From JAQVIJ01 sp041287365 (GTDB taxonomy: Bacteria > Desulfobacterota > Dissulfuribacteria > Dissulfuribacterales > DYLC01), in assembly GCA_041287365.1 (NCBI GenBank), contig JBEULL010000015.1:30738-94737 (forward strand): a DNA stretch of 64,000 bases, read 5' to 3'. Below the pieces are notes generated by a model. That model was not told the DNA's origin and ran no database searches. It saw nothing but the letters and a program-made list of their open reading frames with translations. Positions 16,401-25,800 of the stretch are shown here, piece after piece. Every line of letters starts with the position of its first letter. Position 1 is the first letter of the stretch. The translations under genes and the position numbers were made by a program.

Positions 16401-17432
16401 GTGGTGGAGGAAAAAGAGCTGGCATTAGACTATGAATCCTTGCTAGAGGATGTGGCCCAGGCAACTGCGGTGCACTCAGAGGGCGTGTGCATATTTGCAA
16501 ATAGCGCCTTTCTGGAGTTGTTCAAGCTCAATCACATAGAGCATGCTCGAGGACATTTTATGGGTGAATGGATAGTGCCATGGCCGGACAAACACCCCAG
16601 ACTTGGTTTTAAGACTGCCATGGGAAGACCCAGAAATGCCGATCCTCTTGAGATTGAGCTGATTACGCTGCCATTGCTCTGTTCGAATTCAAACGAGATT
16701 TATCAGACCATGGTGCGTGATGTGACCGCATTGAGATCATGGGAGGACAGAATGCTTCAGGCCGAGAGATTGACGGCTATGGGCAAACTATCTGGAGAGA
16801 TAGCCCATGAGATCAACAATCCCCTTGGTGGCATTCTGCTTTACGCCAATCTCATCAAGGAGCGGCTGGAGCCTGAGAGCGCCATATTTCAGGATGTGGA
16901 AAAGATAGCCAAACTGGCCACACGCTGCCGTATCATAGCAAAAGGGCTTTTGAATTTCGGGAAACCGATGTCAAGGGCCTTCAGTCCGGTGGATTTGAAT
17001 CTTGTGGTGAAACAGATGTTTTCCATGGTGGAGGACCACAAACTTTTCCGGAGCATTCAGGTCGATATGCAGCTACAGTCGGATTTGCCTCACATAATGG
17101 GGGATGTCAGCCAGATGGAGCAGGTGGTTCTGAATCTTATAGTCAATGCAGGCGAGGCCATGAGCGGCCAGGGAACCTTGACAATAGAGACCAGATTGAT
17201 AGAGGATCGGCATCAGATATTGTTATCTGTAAGGGATTCGGGGTCAGGCATACCATCTGAATTGATTTCACGTATCTTCGAGCCGTTTTTCACTACAAAG
17301 AGACACGGAAAAGGGACCGGCCTCGGTCTTTCCATCACCCATGGCATTGTTCAGAGGCACGGAGGACGCATAGTCGTCCGGAGTGAGCCGGGACAGGGGG
17401 CATGTTTTGATGTGCTATTTCCTGCTCCCTGA
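16401..17432 (+). CDS. PAS-domain sensor histidine kinase
   Basis: The product, about 343 residues, has an N-terminal PAS-like region (to about residue 115) and no membrane helix, so it is probably cytoplasmic. A HisKA domain follows, with the phospho-acceptor His in EIAHEINNPLGG. The ATPase domain has N-box LNLIVNAGEAM, G1 DSGSGIP, F-box EPFFTTK and G2 GTGLGLS. It resembles NtrB/AtoS-type kinases. No response regulator gene is adjacent, so it is an orphan here. An in-frame ATG at 16344 lies inside the acs terminator and was rejected. GTG at 16401 downstream of GGGAGG is the likely start. Confidence 0.88.
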   Translation: MVEEKELALDYESLLEDVAQATAVHSEGVCIFANSAFLELFKLNHIEHARGHFMGEWIVPWPDKHPRLGFKTAMGRPRNADPLEIELITLPLLCSNSNEIYQTMVRDVTALRSWEDRMLQAERLTAMGKLSGEIAHEINNPLGGILLYANLIKERLEPESAIFQDVEKIAKLATRCRIIAKGLLNFGKPMSRAFSPVDLNLVVKQMFSMVEDHKLFRSIQVDMQLQSDLPHIMGDVSQMEQVVLNLIVNAGEAMSGQGTLTIETRLIEDRHQILLSVRDSGSGIPSELISRIFEPFFTTKRHGKGTGLGLSITHGIVQRHGGRIVVRSEPGQGACFDVLFPAP

Positions 17433-17471
17433 AGCGACTTGACCATATTGACGGTTTGATGGCAGTATAAA

Positions 17472-17591
17472 GACTCATCGACTGTTGCGTTACGTTGCCT
17501 TCATCGTCAATGTGGTGTATTGGCAATTCCCCTATAAAGCACTTTTCGGAGTATCAGGATGAGGGGAAAATGACTTTTGACGAGTCCATCA
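17472..17591. repeat. Degenerate member of the second dispersed palindromic family
   Basis: The stretch from GACTCATCG to GACGAGTCCATC has rough inverted ends. It also contains GACTGTTGCGTTACGTTGCC, which resembles ACTGTTGTGTTGCGCTGC of the element at 27057-27183. It lies between the kinase and the convergent M23 gene and runs up to the M23 stop codon. The similarity is partial. Confidence 0.45.
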
Positions 17592-18671
17592 TGGTTTGGA
17601 TGGAGTGATATCAGTGCCTGTCGCGAAGGGATTTCTTTCTCCGAGCAGGCGCATGAGACTCTGCGGGTCTATTCGTATGCCATGTAGGCTTATGCCCCAG
17701 TGCAGATGAGGCCCCGTGGTCCTGCCTGTCTTTCCCACCTCTCCTATGATTTGATTTTTTTTAACCTCTTCGTCAAGACTGACGTATATTTTCGAGAGAT
17801 GACAATATATGCTGTAAAGACCGTAACCATGATCTATGACCATCGTGTTTCCGCTCAGATAGCAATCCCTTAAAAATACTATACGGCCGTTGTTGCTTGC
17901 CCTGACAGGGTCACCGATGCCACCTTTTAGGTCAATGCCTGCATGAGGGGATCTGGGTTGACCATTGAAGAAGCGTCTGAGGCCAAACGGACTTTTGATC
18001 TCTTCGGGCACAGGCCATACGAACCACGGTGTCCAGTACATGCAGTTCGTTTCATGGTTCATGGAGGTTATGAGCGCTGTCTGTTCCTCCTTTATTCTTG
18101 TCAGTATTTCCGGCGGGAATTCCACCATCTTTGGTTCCACGGTCAGATGTTCCTCGGGATATTGTTTTGAAACGATTTGAAGCGGAACCGTTATCTTTTC
18201 AGTAAGTCCGGCGCGGGATAGGTCTATTGTCAGGTTGTGGCTGCCAGGTGTGATGTCTATCGGTATTGAGACGAGGGTGAAGTGACAGGATAAGCCCTCA
18301 GCAGAATGTCCGATTTCTGAAGGACATGTTTGAAAAGGTAGAGTCTTTCCTTGAAAGACAAGCGACGTTGGAGTAACATCAAGTTTTGAAATTACAGTCA
18401 GGAGCATTGCTTCTCCTTGGCCTGGTTGGTATGGCGAGTTTTTGATATACACGTCCTGCGGTTCTACACTCCAGGCCAATGATGTCAGTGTGACAAGATA
18501 GAACAGTAACAGACTACATAATCCATATATCCAATGGAATTGTATAGGTCTGGACGGTTTGCGTACCTGTCTCGTAAGGTTATTGAAGCGGCTCACAGGT
18601 TGCGGCAATTCCGCAATGAGCTGTCCGGTAATGTGTTTTTTATGGTGTTTTGTATTTTTTTGGAAGTTCAT
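17589..18671 (-). CDS. M23 (LytM-type) zinc metallopeptidase, membrane-anchored
   Basis: The 360-residue protein has a basic cytoplasmic N-terminus, one transmembrane helix (about residues 46-66), a beta-rich region, and an M23 domain. The zinc ligands are present: H and D in PHAGIDLKG, CHLSK for the catalytic His and PHLHWG near the end. It should therefore be an active murein endopeptidase in the periplasm, unlike the degenerate EnvC-like protein. The ATG at 18671 is chosen over a TTG three codons upstream. It is divergent from yceD. Confidence 0.9.
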   Translation of the reverse strand: MNFQKNTKHHKKHITGQLIAELPQPVSRFNNLTRQVRKPSRPIQFHWIYGLCSLLLFYLVTLTSLAWSVEPQDVYIKNSPYQPGQGEAMLLTVISKLDVTPTSLVFQGKTLPFQTCPSEIGHSAEGLSCHFTLVSIPIDITPGSHNLTIDLSRAGLTEKITVPLQIVSKQYPEEHLTVEPKMVEFPPEILTRIKEEQTALITSMNHETNCMYWTPWFVWPVPEEIKSPFGLRRFFNGQPRSPHAGIDLKGGIGDPVRASNNGRIVFLRDCYLSGNTMVIDHGYGLYSIYCHLSKIYVSLDEEVKKNQIIGEVGKTGRTTGPHLHWGISLHGIRIDPQSLMRLLGERNPFATGTDITPSKP

Positions 18672-18727
18672 GCTTGACAAGACCCATTGAATGAAAATAT
18701 ATAATTAACCCTTTAGCCAGGATATTT

Positions 18728-19279
18728 ATGCCGTTTATAAAGACGAATCATCATATATTGCTTGAAAATATTCCGAAAGAGGGTTGCAATCTTTTTTTCG
18801 ACGACCTTGTTTTTTTGTCTGCGGACAACGAAGACGTAGGCAACCTCTGGGAAGAAGGGATGCGGCTGGAAGGGCCTGTCAAGATCAGCCTTCAGTTTAC
18901 ACGAGAGGCGGAGGATATATATGTGACAGGACATATGGAGTTTTTGGCCTCCCTGGAATGTCAGCGTTGTTTGCAGAGATATGTTCAGCCCTTGGTGAGT
19001 GATTTTGTCTATCTGCTCGTCAGAACTCCTGGTGAAGAGCTGTCAGATACGCAGAACACAGACGAATCCATAACCATTGTCCTTGCAGGTGATGAAGTGC
19101 CTCTTGGAGATATGTTGTATGAACAGATTCTGCTGAGTGTCCCCATGAGTCATTTGTGCAGGGAAACATGTAAAGGATTGTGTCCGCAGTGCGGAGAGGA
19201 CTTGAACCAACACACATGTAGTTGCAGTAAGGAAAGGGTCACCCTATTTGCTGGCATTGCCCCTCGAAAGTCGAATTGA
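18728..19279 (+). CDS. yceD: YceD/DUF177 family protein
   Basis: This 183-residue acidic protein has the DUF177 pattern: a central CQRCL motif and the C-terminal pair CRETCKGLCPQCGEDLN with several CxxC-type cysteines that may bind metal. YceD proteins are linked to 23S rRNA or ribosome biogenesis and nearly always precede rpmF, as here. It opens the long yceD-rpmF-plsX-fabH run. Confidence 0.9.
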   Translation: MPFIKTNHHILLENIPKEGCNLFFDDLVFLSADNEDVGNLWEEGMRLEGPVKISLQFTREAEDIYVTGHMEFLASLECQRCLQRYVQPLVSDFVYLLVRTPGEELSDTQNTDESITIVLAGDEVPLGDMLYEQILLSVPMSHLCRETCKGLCPQCGEDLNQHTCSCSKERVTLFAGIAPRKSN

Positions 19280-19374
19280 CCGGTTTTATCTCTTCAGTAA
19301 CAAGGGTAGGTTCAGAAATATAAAGGTAGGTTCCAAAAATTAGGGGCCTCTTATAATAAAAAAAGGAGAATAAC

Positions 19375-19554
19375 ATGGCAGTTCCAAAGAAAAAACCCTC
19401 CAGATCCAGACGTGGCAACAGGCGCAGCCATGATGCCCTCAGTCTTCAGAGCTTGGCGCTTTGCCCTCAGTGCGATACGCCCAAACTTCCGCATCGTGTC
19501 TGCCCTAATTGCGGTACATACAGGGGTAAAGTTTTCATTCAAAAGTCAGAGTGA
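19375..19554 (+). CDS. rpmF: 50S ribosomal protein L32
   Basis: The 59-residue protein starts MAVPKKKPSRSRRGNRRS and carries the zinc ribbon CPQC...CPNCGTYRG, the bacterial L32 pattern with all four cysteines. AAAGGAG lies ahead of the ATG. It sits between yceD and plsX in the conserved order. About 90 bases of spacer upstream contain a short stretch (AGGTTCCAAAAATTAGG) resembling the end of the MITE-like element. Confidence 0.96.
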   Translation: MAVPKKKPSRSRRGNRRSHDALSLQSLALCPQCDTPKLPHRVCPNCGTYRGKVFIQKSE

Positions 19555-19563
19555 TCGTGACGC

Positions 19564-20586
19564 ATGAAAGTGGCCGTTGACGCCATGGGAGGTGACCATG
19601 GCCCAGAAGTAGTAGTGGAAGGCGCTGTCAATGCTGCACGGGAACATGGCATAGAGGTGATTCTAGTCGGGCAGGAAACTGTTTTACGGCAGCTGCTTGA
19701 CCAGTATCATGCAGGATCACTTCCGGTCTTTATAAAACACGCTTCTCAGGTCGTTGGCATGAATGAATCGCCGGCGGATTCCCTCAGGCGCAAGAAGGAT
19801 TCGACGATCAAGGTGGCATTTGAACTGCTCGCTTCAGGTCAAGTGAATGCAGTGGTGAGTGCAGGGAATTCAGGTGCTACGCTGGCTACAGCCATGGTTA
19901 CCCTTGGTCGTATCAACAGCGTCCGTCCTGCCATAGCCACTTTAATTCCCACCTTGAAGCATCCTGCCATCATGATCGATGTCGGAGCCAATGTGGATTG
20001 CAAACCAGTGCATCTTCTGCAGTTCGGCCTTATGGGCGCCGTGTTTGCACAGGTGCGTCTTCAGAAAAAATCCCCGCGAGTCGGTCTGTTGAGTATTGGA
20101 GAGGAGGACTCCAAGGGCAATCAGCAGGTCAAAAAGGCGTATGATCTGCTGGCCTCCAGCCGCTTGCATTTTGTCGGCAACGTGGAAGGCCGTGAGGTTT
20201 TCAAGGGGGATGTGGATGTGATTGTCTGTGATGGTTTTGTGGGCAATATCTGTCTGAAATTGAGTGAGGGCTTGGCCGAATCCATGATAGAGATGATGAA
20301 AAAAGAAATAAATGTCAGTTTGGCCGCCAAAACAGGATATATGCTTGCCAAAACAGCGCTGCATCGTTTCAAGAAGCGTGTGGATTATGCGGAATACGGC
20401 GGAGCGCCTCTGTTGGGTGTCAGCGGTGTGGTCATTATCTGTCATGGCAGATCCGGAGCCAAGGCCATTAAAAACGCCATTTGTGCGGCTAACGACATGG
20501 CTCAGGCAGACATCATCTCCAAGCTGAAGGCCGCTTTGGAAGTTCAGGAAGATGCGGGGGGGCAGTTGTGCGCTCAAGGGCTGTAA
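19564..20586 (+). CDS. plsX: Phosphate acyltransferase PlsX
   Basis: PlsX converts acyl-ACP to acyl-phosphate, the first step of phospholipid synthesis in most bacteria. The 340-residue protein begins MKVAVDAMGGDHGPEVVVEG, the family signature, and has VVSAGNSGATLA and CDGFVGNICLK. It follows rpmF by nine bases and overlaps fabH by 19 bases, which implies tight coupling. Confidence 0.96.
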   Translation: MKVAVDAMGGDHGPEVVVEGAVNAAREHGIEVILVGQETVLRQLLDQYHAGSLPVFIKHASQVVGMNESPADSLRRKKDSTIKVAFELLASGQVNAVVSAGNSGATLATAMVTLGRINSVRPAIATLIPTLKHPAIMIDVGANVDCKPVHLLQFGLMGAVFAQVRLQKKSPRVGLLSIGEEDSKGNQQVKKAYDLLASSRLHFVGNVEGREVFKGDVDVIVCDGFVGNICLKLSEGLAESMIEMMKKEINVSLAAKTGYMLAKTALHRFKKRVDYAEYGGAPLLGVSGVVIICHGRSGAKAIKNAICAANDMAQADIISKLKAALEVQEDAGGQLCAQGL

Positions 20587-21551
20587 TCATAGGCACAGGT
20601 TCGGCCTTGCCGTCTCGTGTAATAACCAACCATGATCTCGAGGCGCGTGTCGATACCTCCGACGAATGGATTCGTACCCGCACCGGCATTCTGGAAAGGC
20701 GTATAGCGGCAGAGGGCGAAAACAATTCCGATTTGGCCACTTGTGCTGCATTGAATGCCTTGGAAATGGCCGGTATCGAGTCAAATGAAATCGATCTCAT
20801 TATAGTCGCCACACTCACTCCGGATATGCCCATGCCGTCCGTGGCCTGTCTGGTGCAGAAGAACATAGGCGCCTTTCACGCCGGCGTACTCGATATCGCG
20901 GCCACATGTTCGGGTTTCATATACGGTCTTTCCGTAGCGGATAAATTCATACAGTCTGACAGAAAGCTGAAGATACTTGTCATCGGCAGTGAGGTGCTCT
21001 CGAGGCGAGTGAATTGGGAGGACAGGACCACCTGTGTACTCTTTGGAGACGGCGCCGGAGCTGCGGTGCTGGCTGGCACCAAGGAAGACAGGGGAATACT
21101 CTCCACCCATCTACACGGTGACGGCCGCTTATGGGAGCTTCTGGCGATACGAGGCCTTGGCACCGCTGTCTCGGTGAATGAAGATGTGTTGTCTCGAGGC
21201 TGGCAATACATTCAGATGCAGGGGAAGGAAGTATTCAAACATGCGGTAAGGGCGTTGGAGGCGGTCACATGGGAGGCCATGGATGCTGTCGGCTGGAAGA
21301 CAGACGAACTGGACATGGTTTTTTGCCACCAGGCCAACATGCGCATTCTGGATTTTGTTCGTGAGAGGCTTGGGCTTTCTGAAGACAAACTCTTTATCAA
21401 TATACATAAATATGGTAATACCTCCGCAGCGAGTATTCCCATTGCCCTTGATGAGGCCAATCGTGAGGGCCGTCTCTTTGCAGGTGCCCATGTGCTGATG
21501 ATGGCCTTTGGCGGAGGGTTTACGTGGGGTTCTCTTGCCATGCGGTGGTGA
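20568..21551 (+). CDS. fabH: 3-oxoacyl-ACP synthase III (FabH)
   Basis: FabH condenses acetyl-CoA with malonyl-ACP to start fatty-acid synthesis. The 327-residue protein has the catalytic Cys in DIAATCSGF, the His in CHQANMRI and the Asn in YGNTSAAS. The start is a GTG inside the plsX 3' end, preceded by a G run. It is followed not by the usual fabD but by an acyl-CoA dehydrogenase gene. Confidence 0.95.
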   Translation: MRSRAVIIGTGSALPSRVITNHDLEARVDTSDEWIRTRTGILERRIAAEGENNSDLATCAALNALEMAGIESNEIDLIIVATLTPDMPMPSVACLVQKNIGAFHAGVLDIAATCSGFIYGLSVADKFIQSDRKLKILVIGSEVLSRRVNWEDRTTCVLFGDGAGAAVLAGTKEDRGILSTHLHGDGRLWELLAIRGLGTAVSVNEDVLSRGWQYIQMQGKEVFKHAVRALEAVTWEAMDAVGWKTDELDMVFCHQANMRILDFVRERLGLSEDKLFINIHKYGNTSAASIPIALDEANREGRLFAGAHVLMMAFGGGFTWGSLAMRW

Positions 21552-21594
21552 AATACTTGTATGTTTTTTATTTTCTTGTGAAAAAGGATGCTAA

Positions 21595-22758
21595 ATGGCT
21601 CAAGTCAATTATTTTCTTACAGAAGAACAGCAGATGATAGTGGAATTGGCGCATAAGATAGCCATTGAAAAGATTGTTCCAATACGTGCTCGACTGGATG
21701 AGACAGAGGAATTTCCCTGGGAGATCATGAAGGATTTGGCCCAGTCTGATCTGTTCGGTGTCTATATTCCGGAGGAATACGGTGGAATAGGCAAGGGGTG
21801 TTTCGAGATATGTCTTGCCCTTGAGCAGCTGGCATATGGCTGTATAGGCGTTACCACCACCTTCGCTGCCAGCGCCCTCGGCGGCTATCCCATAGTCATG
21901 TTCGGTTCTGAGGAGCAGAAGAAGCGATATCTGCCGGATATAGCTGCAGGCAGGCGTCTTGGCGCCTTTGCCCTTACAGAGGCCAATGCCGGCAGCGATG
22001 CCGCAGGCATTCAGACCTCTGCAGTGGAAGACGGGGACCATTGGGTATTGAACGGCACCAAGCAGTGGATCACCAGCGCCGGAGATGCGGAGATATATAC
22101 GGTCATAGCCATGACCGACCGTCACAAAGGGCCGCGAGGGGCCACTGCATTTCTGGTGGAAAAGGGTGATCCTGGTTTCAGCTTCGGCAAAAAGGAAAAG
22201 AAGATGGGCCTGAGGGCCTCTTCCACTCGAGAGATGGTCTTTGCAGACTGTCGAATTCCCAAAGACCGTATGCTCGGCAAGAGGGGGCAAGGCTTCATCA
22301 TCGCACTTAAAACACTGGATTTTGCCAGGCCTGGGATTGGTGCCATAGGTGTGGGACTGTCGCAGGCGGCGTTGGATGAGGCTGTTTCCTATGCCAAGCA
22401 GCGTGTGCAGTTCGGACAATACATCATCTCTTTTCAGGCCATTCAGCACATGCTGGCGGACATGGCGACTCAGACGGAAGCCGCCCGTGCCTTGGTATAT
22501 TCCGTTGCCAGGACCATCGATGCAGATTCCAGGGATATTGCGAAGATTTCGGCCATGGCCAAGCTTTTTGCAACGGATGTGGCCATGAAGGTCACCACAG
22601 ATGCAGTGCAGGTGTTAGGTGGTTACGGCTATATGAAGGATTATCCTGTGGAAAAGATGATGCGCGACGCCAAGGTGCTTCAGATATACGAAGGCACCAA
22701 TCAGATACAGCGCAATGTCATAGGCCAGGCCCTGAACAAGGAATACAGCAAGGTTTGA
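21595..22758 (+). CDS. Acyl-CoA dehydrogenase
   Basis: The 387-residue flavoprotein has the family features: ALTEANAGSDA and KQWITSAGDA of the flavin and substrate region, an Arg/Gln-rich R-V-Q-F-G-Q stretch, and the catalytic Glu in IYEGTNQIQRN near the C-terminus. It oxidises a CoA thioester at the alpha-beta position and passes electrons to an electron transfer flavoprotein, encoded by the next two genes. Its place between fabH and fabG is unusual for a beta-oxidation enzyme. The substrate (short-chain, branched or other) cannot be told. AAGGA precedes the ATG. Confidence 0.93.
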   Translation: MAQVNYFLTEEQQMIVELAHKIAIEKIVPIRARLDETEEFPWEIMKDLAQSDLFGVYIPEEYGGIGKGCFEICLALEQLAYGCIGVTTTFAASALGGYPIVMFGSEEQKKRYLPDIAAGRRLGAFALTEANAGSDAAGIQTSAVEDGDHWVLNGTKQWITSAGDAEIYTVIAMTDRHKGPRGATAFLVEKGDPGFSFGKKEKKMGLRASSTREMVFADCRIPKDRMLGKRGQGFIIALKTLDFARPGIGAIGVGLSQAALDEAVSYAKQRVQFGQYIISFQAIQHMLADMATQTEAARALVYSVARTIDADSRDIAKISAMAKLFATDVAMKVTTDAVQVLGGYGYMKDYPVEKMMRDAKVLQIYEGTNQIQRNVIGQALNKEYSKV

Positions 22759-22759
22759 T

Positions 22760-23545
22760 ATGTTGAACATAGCTGTTTGCATCAAACAGGTCCCGGATGC
22801 CAGGACTGTCCGGTTCGATAAAGAGACCGGCATGATGATTCGTGATGGTGTGGAGACCGTTATAAATCCTGTGGATTTGAACGCCCTGGAGGCTGCTCTG
22901 GCTATCAAGGACAGTCACGGTGCACAAATACATGTCCTGACCATGGGGCCGCCCTCCGCTGACAAGGCCCTGCGGGATGCCTTGTCCATGGGAGCGGATT
23001 TCGCTTATCTGTTGTCCGATAGGGCATTTGCAGGTGCAGATACATTGGCTACCACGAGAGTTCTGGCCAAGGCCATTCAAAAGATCGGCCCCATGGACAT
23101 GGTGATATGTGGAAACCAGTCGGTGGATGGGGATACCGCCCAGGTGGGACCCGGGCTGGCCGTCAGGCTCGACATGCCCAGTGTCGCCTATGTGAGTGCT
23201 CTGGAACTAAAACCGGAAGGCCTTGAATGCAGAAGAATGACCGGTTATGGCCATGATTCGGTGCTCGTGCGGCTTCCTGCCCTTGTCACGGTGATGCCAT
23301 CCATCAATACTCACCGTATGCCTTCTTTGAAGGGTAAGATGAAGGCCAAATCCGCCGCTATTCCAGTCTGGAACGCCGATGCCTTGGGGTTGAGCGCAGA
23401 CGAGATAGGCCTTGTAGGTTCTCCCACTCGTGTTTTGAATATCTTTGTCCGTTCCTTCGAGGCCAGAAAAGAACGGCTCGAAGGCGATACAGAGACACAG
23501 GTTTCCGCCCTTTGTGAACGGCTTGCCGCTGCCGGAGTGCTGTGA
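22760..23545 (+). CDS. etfB: Electron transfer flavoprotein, beta subunit
   Basis: The 261-residue protein starts MLNIAVCIKQVPDA and has GNQSVDGDTAQVGP, both EtfB signatures. It binds AMP in ordinary ETFs or an extra FAD in bifurcating ones. It accepts electrons from the acyl-CoA dehydrogenase encoded one base upstream. Whether the complex only passes electrons to a quinone reductase or bifurcates is not evident. It overlaps or abuts etfA. Confidence 0.94.
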   Translation: MLNIAVCIKQVPDARTVRFDKETGMMIRDGVETVINPVDLNALEAALAIKDSHGAQIHVLTMGPPSADKALRDALSMGADFAYLLSDRAFAGADTLATTRVLAKAIQKIGPMDMVICGNQSVDGDTAQVGPGLAVRLDMPSVAYVSALELKPEGLECRRMTGYGHDSVLVRLPALVTVMPSINTHRMPSLKGKMKAKSAAIPVWNADALGLSADEIGLVGSPTRVLNIFVRSFEARKERLEGDTETQVSALCERLAAAGVL

Positions 23546-23547
23546 TC

Positions 23548-24573
23548 ATGAAGAATATTTCAAAAGAGGATTGGAAAGGTGTATGGGCCGTGGCCGAGTG
23601 CCACGAAGGCCGGTTGATACCAGTAAGTCTGGAGCTCATCTCCAAGGCTCGAGAGCTTGCCGATAAATTGCAGACCGAGGCAGTGGCAGTGGTACTTGGT
23701 CATGGTATCGATGGCGCTGTATGCGATGCCTTTATGGAGCACGGCGCTCATGTAGTACAATTGGTTGAGCATGAGGCCCTGGCTGTGTTTCGGGACGATG
23801 TATTCGCTCAAGTTTTGGCTGGTCTGATTCGTTCACAACGGCCTGAAATAGTCCTGGCCCCTGCCACACTCGCTGGTAAGGCATATATGCCTCGAGTGCA
23901 GACAATGCTCGAGACCGGCCTGACTGCCGGTTGCCTTGAACTCGACATCCGTCAGGACGACAGGGTATTGATACAGACGAGGGCTGCATGGGGCGGTAAC
24001 CTCTTTGTGAATATCGTATGTCCTGATGCAAGACCGCAACTGGTGACTGTGAGCCCGAATGTAATGAGTGCCAGGCGTATATTGACTGAAGGCCGCGTAG
24101 AGTGTCCCGAGATTCCATTTGACTGGCTGAAATCAGGCATGGAGATACTGGAATCCGTGTACGAGAAACAGGACGAATCCGTTCGTCTGACAAAGGCGGA
24201 AGTGGTTGTAGTGGCCGGAAGAGGCATAGAAAAAAAGGAAAATCTGGTATTGTTGCAGGAGTTGGCCGGGCTTTTGGGTGGAGCTGTCGGGGCTACACGA
24301 GCCGTAACGGATCTCGGATGGTTGCCTGAATATACTCAGATCGGTCAGACTGGTGTGACCGTCTCTCCCAGGTTGTGTATCACTTTTGGTGTGTCAGGAG
24401 CGGTGCAGCATACGGTTGGGCTTCGCAATATAGAGATTCTGGTGGCGGTCAATAAAGATTCTGAAGCGCCCATATTTGAGATGGCTACTTACGGCATAGT
24501 AGCCGATGTAAACGAGTTTTTGCCTGCCTTTTTGGAACAGATAAGAAAAAAACGGCGTAACAGTGCTGAATAA
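23548..24573 (+). CDS. etfA: Electron transfer flavoprotein, alpha subunit
   Basis: The 341-residue EtfA has an N-terminal domain and the FAD-binding C-terminal part with VVVAGRGI, GGAVGATRAVTDLGWLP, QIGQTGVTVSPRLCITFGVSG and EAPIFEMATYGIV. It works as a dimer with EtfB. The ATG at 23548 follows GGAG; a GTG at 23542 overlapping the etfB stop is nearly as likely. No ferredoxin-like N-terminal extension, seen in some bifurcating forms, is present. Confidence 0.94.
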   Translation: MKNISKEDWKGVWAVAECHEGRLIPVSLELISKARELADKLQTEAVAVVLGHGIDGAVCDAFMEHGAHVVQLVEHEALAVFRDDVFAQVLAGLIRSQRPEIVLAPATLAGKAYMPRVQTMLETGLTAGCLELDIRQDDRVLIQTRAAWGGNLFVNIVCPDARPQLVTVSPNVMSARRILTEGRVECPEIPFDWLKSGMEILESVYEKQDESVRLTKAEVVVVAGRGIEKKENLVLLQELAGLLGGAVGATRAVTDLGWLPEYTQIGQTGVTVSPRLCITFGVSGAVQHTVGLRNIEILVAVNKDSEAPIFEMATYGIVADVNEFLPAFLEQIRKKRRNSAE

Positions 24574-24598
24574 ATGGACTGGTTGGGAGTGGTAGGCC

Positions 24599-25354
24599 AT
24601 GTGTGAAATGGAATTAAACGGCAAGATTGCTTTGGTGACAGGTGGTTCTCGAGGTATCGGCAGGGCCATTTGTATGAGACTGGCGCAAATGGGGGCGGAG
24701 GTCTTCATAAATTTCAGTTCCAACGAGGCCATGGCCCAGAATGTAAAAAATGCCATAACCTCGTTTGGCGGCAAGGCCGATGTTTTAGGTTTCGATGTGG
24801 CGGATGCGGCCTCGGCCAGCCAGGCAATCAATGGTCTGGTGAAAAAGTGTGGAGGGCTGCATGTCCTGGTCAACAATGCCGGCATCACTCGGGATACGCT
24901 TCTTGCACGTATGAAGCAGGAGGACTGGAACAAGGTTATTTCCACCAATCTGAGTGGAGTGTTCAACTGCACGCAGGCGGCCATTGCCGCCATGATGAAA
25001 CAGCGATGGGGCAGGGTGATCAATATCGGTTCTGTTGTGGGCAGCATGGGCAATGCCGGACAGGCCAACTATGCGGCGGCCAAGGCAGGACTGGAGGGTT
25101 TCAGCCGCTCTGTGGCCAGAGAGGTGGCCTCACGTGGTATTACCGTAAATGTGGTCGCCCCTGGTTTTATCGAAACGGATATGACCGCCGGTCTGTCCGA
25201 AAAACACAGGGAGGCGCTTCTGTCACAGATACCCGTGGGCAGAATGGGTAAGCCCGAGGATGTGGCGGAGGCAGTGGCCTTTCTTGCCACGAATGGAGCG
25301 GCATATATAACTGGACATGTATTGCATGTAAACGGTGGTTTGTTGTGTGATTGA
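24599..25354 (+). CDS. fabG: 3-oxoacyl-ACP reductase FabG
   Basis: This 251-residue short-chain dehydrogenase has the nucleotide motif TGGSRGIGRA, NNAG, and the catalytic Ser and Tyr-x3-Lys in INIGSVVGSMGNAG and QANYAAAKAG. It reduces 3-oxoacyl-ACP with NADPH. Its place before acpP-fabF identifies it as the fatty-acid elongation enzyme rather than a generic dehydrogenase. The 196 bases to acpP hold nothing I can name. Confidence 0.95.
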   Translation: MCEMELNGKIALVTGGSRGIGRAICMRLAQMGAEVFINFSSNEAMAQNVKNAITSFGGKADVLGFDVADAASASQAINGLVKKCGGLHVLVNNAGITRDTLLARMKQEDWNKVISTNLSGVFNCTQAAIAAMMKQRWGRVINIGSVVGSMGNAGQANYAAAKAGLEGFSRSVAREVASRGITVNVVAPGFIETDMTAGLSEKHREALLSQIPVGRMGKPEDVAEAVAFLATNGAAYITGHVLHVNGGLLCD

Positions 25355-25550
25355 GCCGTGAGGCTCCTGCAAAATGATCCTTTCGTCCGGACTCGGCGTT
25401 ATGATTAAAAAATATCCTCGATATATTAAGTAGATGCCTGCGGTATTTTTTCGCATGCCTTGATTCTGAACGAAAATCTTCATCTTGCAGTAGGCTCACG
25501 AGATAAATTCTAAGAGGTTTTCGGGCCTCGATTTTTAAGGAGGAATCACA

Positions 25551-25787
25551 ATGGATATAGATGTCAAAATGGTCGAGATCATTGCCAATCAGTTGAGCGT
25601 GCCAAAAGAGAAGGTGGTGCCGTCCGCTTCTTTCGTGGATGATCTGGGGGCTGATTCCCTTGACCTTGTGGAGCTTGTCATGGCCATGGAGGAGAGTTTC
25701 GGTATAGAAATAGCCGATGATGACACGGAAAAGATGCATACAGTCCAGGATGCCATCAATTATGTGAAGGCTCGCAAAGGCAATTAA
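25551..25787 (+). CDS. acpP: Acyl carrier protein
   Basis: The 78-residue acidic protein has the phosphopantetheine attachment Ser in DDLGADSLDLVELVM. AAGGAGG lies ahead of the ATG, a strong site suited to an abundant protein. It sits in the standard fabG-acpP-fabF order. Its modifying enzyme, AcpS, is encoded at 55023-55412. Confidence 0.97.
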   Translation: MDIDVKMVEIIANQLSVPKEKVVPSASFVDDLGADSLDLVELVMAMEESFGIEIADDDTEKMHTVQDAINYVKARKGN

Positions 25788-25800
25788 GCAGGGCTATCCC

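Noticed and set aside
19350..19374. TATAAT-containing promoter just before rpmF
   Set aside because: No -35 box fits, and the leader would be only about ten bases.
21568..22449. A 293-codon minus-strand frame opposite the acyl-CoA dehydrogenase gene
   Set aside because: It lies wholly against a clear enzyme gene, with no ribosome site or family features.
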